Position numbers and translations under genes: made by a program
Source: Raphanus sativus
Lineage: Eukaryota > Streptophyta > Magnoliopsida > Brassicales > Brassicaceae
Length of the DNA stretch: 64,000 bases
Direction: 5' to 3'
Assembly (NCBI RefSeq): GCF_000801105.2
Contig: NC_079515.1
Span: 37,161,407-37,225,406, forward strand
Part shown: positions 57,478-64,000 of the stretch, piece by piece
How the letters are laid out: every line of letters begins with the position of its first letter
Position numbering within the stretch: the stretch's first letter is position 1
The notes under the pieces: model-generated
Database searches by the model: none
Told to the model about the DNA's origin: nothing
The model's input: only the letters and a program-made list of their open reading frames with translations

Positions 57478-58190
57478 TCCATAGACAAGGTGTGTTTAGT
57501 GCAATAAATGGGTAGATAGACAAGAGAAGCAGTATTAATCAATCTCTAGTACTGCCCTATTCAATGCACTTTTGCCAAAAAAAAAAAAACTCATGTTTCA
57601 GTATACAAAACCTGGATTCAGTCTATACTCAATCTTGATTATATTTTGTGATCTGTACTTAAACATATGGTTTGAAACAATGATGAGTTATGTTCTGTTC
57701 CTAGAATCCCACTTACCGTATTCACGTGTTTATGATGGTCATACACAATGCAAATAATTAGAAATGGTGTGTAAAACGTCCTAAGCCTTGTTTGGTTACT
57801 GCAACCTGTGAGTATAAGCTTGATCTAATAATGTTCTATGTAAAGTAAAAAAGATTACAGTTTTTTTTTTTTGAAAGATTCAGGACTTGAATCCATGGGC
57901 TGGGCTCTAGTGCACTTGATGCTTCGGGTTTAGCTGGAAGGAATATAATCTTGGGAACTGATTCTATATTGTGTACTTGAATACTGAACACAAAGTTCTC
58001 ATGGAATGGGCAAAAGCTGCATAAAAACGCCCGCGTTTTCAAGGCATAGGTGTAATTAAATGAAACAATGGGGGCAGTCACTGATAATGAAATTAATTAA
58101 TTATTATTATTTTATTTTTTTTTGGATAAATAAAGCTCAAAAACGTCATCACTGGCGAGCTGAAGCGGGTTTAAAAGACATCCTCAGAGA
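57478..58190. other. Spacer after FAB1B
   Basis: No gene. At 57849-57884 an imperfect repeat (AAAGATTACAG / AAAGATTCAGG) flanks a T-run, possibly another micro-insertion on the minus strand. Confidence 0.4.
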
Positions 58191-59589
58191 ATGGCGGCGA
58201 TGGCGATTATCCGGTGTTGCTCCTCCTTCTCCCATACTTCCGGCGTCCGTACTCTGCCGCACGAAAATTCACGAAGTTCCAGGTTAGTTCATCGTTTCAC
58301 TCAGTTCAGATTCTCTGTTGCTTTGGTTAGTATTAGTAAGCAGATCAAAGCTATTTATTTTTTCAGAATTTGCCATATAGATGACATTGTGTATAGAGTA
58401 AGTAAGCATGTTTTGTAAACATACTCCAGCTTGATTTCTTGATTTCAGATTATAAAGTGTGGTTCTCATTTGTATTCTTATTTACAACTTTTTGTTTGAT
58501 GGTTTTTTAATGCATAACTTGTTCAGAGACTGGGAACAAGTTAGCTAAATCTATTGCTACTCCTCACATCATCCTTATCTCCAGATTAAACTTTTGTCTA
58601 CCAAGAAGCCCAATGAGCCTGAAAGCAAGGGACTCTTCTTACAAACACCATCTCCAACCCTGCAAAGTTTTGACAAGTTATCAGCTTTTGAGGTATGGTT
58701 TGCCCAGCCATATCCATCTTCTTTGAATACCACCAGTACATTGCTTGACTCTCTTGTCAAGTTTACCCTTGTGAATATAGTAAGTAAGCCTTTTAGACAT
58801 CGATTGTTCGTTCGCAGGGATTTGGGAGGCTCAAGTTACCTGTGATGGCAGTGTTGTTTACAAACTCCCTTCTCATTGGTACACCTCTCCAAGCCTTGTC
58901 TGCTGACATATGCGAGCCTCCTGAGAGTTCCGTCTTCAACATGCCTCTTTTGTTGCTTGTCGCACTTGTTGGCGGCACTGTTGGAGGTTCTCTTTCTTTC
59001 TTTCAGTATATATGCTTCTACGAACGAACTGTTCAATGGGGTTTTGTTGCCACTATCATCCAGGGTTACTTGCTCGGCAGAGGAAAGGGGAGTTACAGAG
59101 AGCCTGAACGAACAGACGACAGATCAACACAGCCCTTAGGAGACAAGCCAAAATCGAGTCTTACGCCCCAGGGTTAAGTTACGCACCGGTAGGAGCTAGA
59201 ATCCCACCAGAGAGTGAGATCATTGTGGACCCAAAGAAACAAGAGTTGATCTCCAAGCTGAAGACGGGCAAGACCTTTCTGAGGAATCAAGAGCTAGAGA
59301 AAGCTTTTTCGGAGTTCAAGATTGCTCTGGAGCTTGCCCAGAGTCTAGGAGACCCCATCGAAGAGAAGAAAGCTGCCAGAGGCTTAGGCGCTTCGCTGCA
59401 ACGTCAAGGAAGTATAGAGATGCTATACAGTATCACAACATGGTTCTTGCCATCTCGAATAGGGAAGGAGAAGATCTGGAAGCACTGAAAGCTTATGGAG
59501 CTATTGCAGATTGTTACACTGAGCTCGGAGATCTTGAGAAAGCTGGGAGTTACTATGACACCTACATTGCTCGGTTAGAGACAGACTGA
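58191..59589 (+). pseudogene. PYG7: PYG7-like photosystem I assembly gene, damaged
   Basis: Plastid thylakoid TPR protein (Ycf37 homologue) needed for photosystem I assembly. Exons 58191-58325, 58585-58692, 58818-58986 and 59064-59589. Transit peptide MAAMAIIRCCSSFSHTSG; hydrophobic anchor SSVFNMPLLLLVALVGGTVGG; then LLARQRKGELQR. Here an in-frame TGA (59104-59106) follows; about two bases are gained and two lost within 20 bp compared with what the family needs. After it the frame returns with INTALRRQAKIESYAPGLSY, IIVDPKKQELISKLKTG and TPR motif LRNQELEKAFSEFKIALELA. A second lesion, one missing A after LQRQG (near 59411), shifts the last TPR (AIQYHNMVLAIS, AYGAIADCYTELGDLEKAG). Either a recent pseudogene or assembly error. 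Stop chosen: TGA at 59587-59589 of the original frame. Confidence 0.75.
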
Positions 59590-59787
59590 TTCATTCATCT
59601 GTATTGTCTTTTTGTCTGTTTGTTGTGTTTTATGTCATATCACATAATATGGATATCAGATTCCCTTTTTTTAAATGTAATTTTGTTTGTCATACACATA
59701 CACAGCGAAGCATACAATCTGCTGATTAAACTTTATATAGGTAAATTAAGTGAGAAGAAGACAGACATACACAAACAAGTTGCTGGT

Positions 59788-60007
59788 TTAGTACTGGGAG
59801 AACATGAGCTGCTGCGCCGCAGCTACATTCTGAAAACCACCGTCATACATGGCTGCAGTGGCTCCAAGCTGCATTGATTTCATGGGCTGCCTGCCTTAAA
59901 GCCATATTGCTTACTGCCAACTGTCTCTCATATGCTAATAGGTCAGCTGCAGACAGACCAGGCAATGTGTTGGATCCCAAAGACTCAATGACAGCTAATG
60001 ATACTCC
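59788..60007 (-). pseudogene. 3'-terminal fragment of an unidentified gene
   Basis: Minus strand reads GSNTLPGLSAADLLAYERQL and AVSNMALRQ, then changes frame to [20 protein letters not shown] and ends [15 protein letters not shown] at 59788. The composition is protein-like and GC-richer than its surroundings. Upstream exons are absent: a stop lies just before it and the LSM1 promoter follows. I do not recognise the family. It could also be a last exon joined by splicing at an AG inside. Confidence 0.45.
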
Positions 60008-60045
60008 TTGTTATGCTTTCTTCATCTTGGTGATAACCCAAATAC

Positions 60046-60432
60046 AGGCCCAAGCCCATATATGAAAGACGCCATTGATCCCACAGATACCATGGCCCCA
60101 CTTTTTCTGACACGAACTTGTAATGTGGGACCCCACCCATGCGTGTAATGTAATTGGTAAGTTCGGTCTGACTGATTTTTATAGTCTAATGACAGATTTA
60201 CCCTTGCTCTATTAAAACGAAAATAAAGATCTTTATGAACCCCAAGTGGTGTCAGATTAGCTCTCGCGTGAATTTTCCACAACGATTTTCTCATCCAAGT
60301 TCGATCCGATCGAATCTGTTTTTTTTTTTTTTCTGACGAACACGTGTCCGTGTGTTTCGATCTTGAGTAGAAAGCCTCAACCTTTTTTAATCGATTCCTA
60401 AAGTTTCACTCACTCAAAACCCTAAACCTAGA
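60046..60432 (+). promoter_or_regulatory. LSM1 promoter: site II and telo-box
   Basis: GGCCCAAGCCCA at 60048-60059 is a double site II motif; AAACCCTAAACC at 60418-60429 is a telo-box in the likely 5' UTR, 175 bp before the ATG. A leader intron before 60603 is possible. Confidence 0.5.
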
Positions 60433-60602
60433 TTTTTGGCTTTCTGTCGATTTTCGATTCATCTGACAGCTACTGCCTCCTCTGCTGGATTCAGCCAATC
60501 CTATCTCTTCAAGGGGAATCTGGGAACGTTATCGGTTGTGTGTGTTTTTCTCATAAAAACGGAAACTTTAGTTCAATTTCGAGGGGATAAGAGTCAGTAA
60601 CG

Positions 60603-61835
60603 ATGTCTTGGGCTGGTCCTGAAGATATTTACCTTTCAACTTCACTCGCCAGTTATCTCGATAGTAATCCCTCTCTCTCTCTGTTTTACAGATTCGTTCA
60701 ACCTTATGAATTTATAAAGTACCAAGTATATATGGTGTTATAGCTCTAAGAGTATCTGAGAGCTTAATGTTAGCAAACTATTATATTAAGTGTTAGATTT
60801 TGAGTACTCATTGATAACTAGTTACTTAATTTCATCTACCTGATTCAAAGTTTATTTATTTATTGCGATGTTGTATAGTGGCAAAGAGAGTTTCTCATTG
60901 CTTATGAGATTGAATCTTCCAAGGTTTTAGTTTATTAGTTTGGTCAATTCACTGTTCATTGATTGATTATTGTTGTTAAGCTTCTAGCATGTACGATGTC
61001 GAATATGATGGCATTGACGGTTCATTCTTGATTTCAAACGTTACAAGTATATAATAATATCACATGTTTTGAATATGATTCACTGTCGGCTGGCTCAAGT
61101 TCAGGTTTCTAGGTTCTTAATCTTTACTTTAGGGATATGGGTTTATTTTCATCTTCATTTGCTCTTCAAAGTATGAATCGTTTTGCATCAGTTACTTATG
61201 GATGTTGGCTCTGCTCTTAATGATTTTGCAGGAAAGATACTTGTGCTACTTAGAGATGGTAGAAAGCTAATGGGAACGCTCCGTTCTTTTGATCAATTTG
61301 GTATTCTCTGTTCTTTTTTTTCATTCTTCTATGTTTATGATAAGTGTTAGTAGTGGGGGGGAGAGACTAAAAGTCATTCGCTGTTAATGCACAGCCAATG
61401 CGGTTCTAGAAGGTGCTTGCGAAAGGGTCATTGTAGGTGACCAATACTGCGACATTCCTTTAGGCCTCTATGTAATCCGTGGAGAGAATGTTGTTCTCAT
61501 TGGTGAGATGGTAAGACATCTCCTTGTTCTTTTGTTGTTAGTCTCACTTTTGTGTGTTTTCTGTTTTTACTGATTTTGGGCCTTAAACCATGTGTTAGGA
61601 CACAGAGAGAGAGGAGCTTCCTCCACATATGGTTCGCGTCTCAGAGACCGAGATTAAGAGGGTAAGACATAAGATCACATACTCTGAAACACGAATTAAT
61701 TAGCAAACTAAAATAATTTGTGATGTGGTTTTTGCTGATATGTGTGCTCTGGTGCAGGCGCAGAAAGTGGAGAGGGAGGCAAGTGAGCTGAGAGGAACAA
61801 TGAGGAAGAGAATGGAGTTTCTTGACTTTGATTAA
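60603..61835 (+). CDS. LSM1: LSM1, mRNA-decapping activator subunit
   Basis: Subunit of the cytoplasmic LSM1-7 ring that binds oligoadenylated mRNA ends and promotes decapping in P-bodies. Five exons: 60603-60663, 61232-61300, 61395-61510, 61599-61661, 61758-61835; 128 aa, the exact plant LSM1 length. Sm1: KILVLLRDGRKLMGTLRSFD, QFANAVLEGACERVIV; Sm2: LGLYVIRGENVVLIGEMD. The C-terminal extension typical of LSM1 follows, REELPPHMVRVSETEIKRA to GTMRKRMEFLDFD. All introns are GT-AG and the frame is clean. Arabidopsis has two copies (LSM1A, LSM1B); LSM1B is on chromosome 3 like most genes here, but some residues recall LSM1A, so I leave the paralogue open. Confidence 0.95.
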
Positions 61836-62242
61836 AGCCCTAATAATTATTGGCTTTGATGCTCTGCTTTGGCTCGCAAGTTTTATGAGGAGAGAGCCCT
61901 TTGGGTGTGTGGATGGAGGAGATATGCTGGTTTAGGGGAGATTTATGTAGGTCTCATTTTTCATTCTTGAAGAATTTATTACAAAAAGTAGTACTAATAT
62001 GTTTGTACTTTTGTCTTCTGATCTGTTTTACTTATTTTTAAAATGGCAAGTTGTTTTACAAATCTTGGAATTGGGTTTGAAGAAGCTTTAAAGAAAAAAG
62101 CTGGGATGTTGGCAAACACTTAGCAAACAAAGACGCTATTTTGTTTACTAGATCGTTGGATATAAAATTACACCAACAAATTATAGTGAAACTAAGGCCG
62201 AGGCTGGACCAGTGACCTGAAGTGGAAGTTGAATATGGATGA
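61836..62242. other. LSM1 3' flank
   Basis: LSM1 3' UTR and spacer; the last bases (62235-62252) belong to the reading frame interrupted by the Mutator-like element. Confidence 0.4.
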
Positions 62243-63991
62243 TTTGGTGGAGGGGAAATCAGCCAATTCATACTTCAACAGAGGGTTGCGGTCCCGATCA
62301 ATACATGCACACGAACCCTGTGCTAAAACATACATCAATATTTAATATATTCAAATTTCATACACGAACATAGATATTTAAGTCTATTCATACATTGACC
62401 ATTTTTCCGTTAGTCAAACTGCAACGACTGCTTACGTGGATTAAACGGATGCTTATGTGGCTTTTATATTTTAATTAATTAATAAAAAAATTAAAGTCTG
62501 TAGATGGAAGGAATCGAACCTGGGTCTAGAGCACAGCAAAGAATTAACTCGACCACTGTGCCAAACCAAATTGTTTGTAATACTACATGTTGTGTCTTAT
62601 ATATATTTAACATGTTTTATCATATCCAAATATATTCATACTCCTTGTTATGTGTTTTAAGTAACTATCTAGAATTAGTTCAACAAAATATATAAATTCT
62701 AAGTAATTATGTTTAGTTAAACTAATTATTGTTATTGTGTTTTTGAAAATTTCAAATTAAAAAAAAAATTAAAATCAAAAAAGCATTTTCGATTTTTTTA
62801 AAAAATTTCGAAAATGATTTTTAATTTAGTTTTTTGATTTCTTATATGATAAAAAATATTAAATATAATTAAAAAAAACACTAGGTAATACTACAAATAA
62901 TTTGGATTAGAAGTACAACAAACCAAACTAGATTATTTGTGGTACTACCTATTGTGTCCTATTTATCTCTAATATGTTTATCATATAGATATGTTCATAC
63001 TCTTTGTTATGAGTTTAAATTATTTAGAATTAGTTCAAAAAAATATATAAATTCTAAGTAATTATGTTTGATTAACTTAATTATTTTTATTGGGTTTTAA
63101 AGAATTAAAAATTTCACCATAAAAACTTTAAAAATCAAAAAGCATTTTCATTTTTTAAAAATCATTTCTAAAATGTTTTTTTACTAAAAAAAATTTGAGT
63201 ACCTAGTGTGAAATAATCTGGAATAGAAATAAAAAAAATATAAAATAAAAAATCATTTCGAAATCATTTTTTAAATCAAAAAATACTTTTTGATTTTCAA
63301 AATTTCAAAAGCACAATAACAATAATTTAGTTAATTAAACATAATTACTTAGAATTTATATATTTTTGTTGAAATCCTTTATAATTAAAACACATAACAA
63401 GGAGCATGAACATATTTAGATATGATAAAACATGTTAAATATATATAAGAGACAACATATAGTATTACAATCAATTTGGTTTGGCACAGTGGTCGAGTTA
63501 ATTGCTTGCTGTGATATGGACCCAGGTACGATTCCCTCCATCTACAGATTTTAATTTTTTTTTATTAATTAATTAAAAATATAAAAGCCACATAAGCAAC
63601 CGTTTAATCTACGTAAGCAGTCGTTACGGTTTGACTAACGGAAAAATGGTCAATGTATGAATAGATCTAAATATCTATGTTCGTGTATGAAATTTGAATA
63701 TATTAAGTGTTGATGTATGTTTTAGCACAGAGTCCGTGTGCATGTACTGATCGGGACCGCGACCCTCTGTTGAAGTATGAATTGGCCGATTTCCCTTTGG
63801 TGGAGCTGATGACTCCACCAATTCCTGATGAGACTCTGACTAAATATAGAATAGAGATTCAACGGATGTATGAACGAGCACTCGGCGTTTTCTCGCCCTC
63901 GCCCTCGCCCTGGGACCATGGTTGGATAGGAAAGCTGATTAGTTCCTCTCTCAGTGTTAGTTTAGTCCTATGCGTATATTGTTGTAAATAA
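62235..63991 (+). CDS. Unidentified reading frame interrupted by a transposon
   Basis: Left part: ATG at 62235 starting MDDLVE. Right part: from 63806, LMTPPIPDETLTKYRIEIQR, then MYERALGVFSPSPSPWDHGW, to a stop at 63989-63991. Between them sits a 1,543-bp element plus one copy of its 10-bp target duplication (1,553 bp in all); skipping these gives one continuous frame. I do not recognise the protein; the real first exon may end at a splice site before the hydrophobic tail (SVSLVLCVYCC). The gene may continue right of the window. Interrupted, it probably no longer makes a normal product. Confidence 0.45.
62510..62563 (-). promoter_or_regulatory. Pol III-type A and B boxes, left arm
   Basis: Minus strand: A box TGGCACAGTGG and a perfect B box GGTTCGATTCC, 32 bp apart. 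The flanks cannot form a convincing tRNA acceptor stem, so this is tRNA-derived rather than a tRNA gene. Confidence 0.6.
63482..63535 (+). promoter_or_regulatory. Pol III-type A and B boxes, right arm
   Basis: A box 63482-63492 matches the tRNA consensus TRGYNNARNGG; the B box 63525-63535 differs from GGTTCGANNCC at one base. The spacing is 32 bp. Confidence 0.55.
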
Positions 63992-64000
63992 CAATGGTTC

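Larger units (their letters stand above)
62253..63795. mobile_element. Mutator-like foldback element with tRNA-like boxes
   Basis: 1,543 bp with very long inverted arms starting GGGAAATCRGCCAATTC at both ends and a 10-bp target duplication TTTGGTGGAG (62243-62252, 63796-63805). Arms match over more than 300 bp and more weakly to about 600 bp. A further direct copy of the inner arm segment lies near 62929-63100. No transposase. Each arm holds a tRNA-type A box TGGCACAGTGG (63482-63492; minus strand 62563-62553) and B box GGTTCGATTCC (minus strand 62520-62510) or GGTACGATTCC (63525-63535) at tRNA-like spacing. Confidence 0.82.

Noticed and set aside
62510..62563. tRNA gene suggested by A and B boxes
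   Set aside because: No convincing acceptor or anticodon stem, and the sequence is part of a repeated transposon arm; annotated as a tRNA-like promoter instead.

Overview
The window is nuclear DNA from a crucifer (Brassicaceae), most likely Brassica or a close relative. The evidence is intron-rich genes with AT-rich introns, proteins that read as near-copies of Arabidopsis ones, and a gene order that follows Arabidopsis chromosome 3 from memory: HSP60-3A, RHD3, mitochondrial bL34, EPFL3, an ALA7 relic, a DUF3511 gene, eIF4A1 and pyruvate dehydrogenase E2, then after an assembly gap an RBR E3 ligase, a LURP-one-related gene and FAB1B. Two 100-N runs (24544-24643, 57378-57477) mark scaffold joins of unknown size, so order across them is not proven.

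Layout. 1-13.7 kb is gene-dense: HSP60 (partial), a TrmL-type tRNA methyltransferase, RHD3 (23 coding exons, 803 aa), mitochondrial ribosomal protein L34, an EPFL secreted peptide, a decayed P4-ATPase fragment and a DUF3511 gene. 13.9-19.1 kb is an AT-rich array of Helitron-derived units in an A-B-A'-B' order. 20-24.5 kb carries eIF4A (412 aa) and the 5' half of the mitochondrial E2 gene, which runs into the first gap. 24.65-33.57 kb is a young, complete Sirevirus-like Ty1/copia retrotransposon on the minus strand with nearly identical LTRs, inserted just behind the stop codon of the RBR ligase gene (33.6-34.6 kb). A LURP-one gene follows. 37.0-42.2 kb is a full-length but mutated L1-type LINE. 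42.2-51.1 kb has no cellular gene that I can support; it is built from small transposons: a hAT-type MITE, a foldback element with 9-bp target duplication, a 2-kb Helitron and two nested Tourist-like MITEs. 51.1-57.4 kb is FAB1B, cut at its last codons by the second gap. 58-62 kb holds a damaged PYG7-like photosystem I assembly gene and an intact LSM1 gene. The window ends with a 1.5-kb Mutator-like foldback element that interrupts an unidentified reading frame.

Functionally this is housekeeping: organelle protein folding and translation, pyruvate oxidation, cytosolic translation initiation, mRNA decapping, ER shaping, PI(3,5)P2 synthesis. The genes are independently transcribed, not operonic. 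Several promoters (HSP60, methyltransferase, L34, eIF4A, LSM1) carry telo-box and/or site II motifs typical of plant growth-related genes. The most unusual things are non-genic: a set of tiny poly(A)-ended insertions flanked by 14-18 bp direct repeats, a Mutator-like element with tRNA-type Pol III boxes in both arms, and the two-step Helitron array. All exon coordinates are my manual splice predictions.
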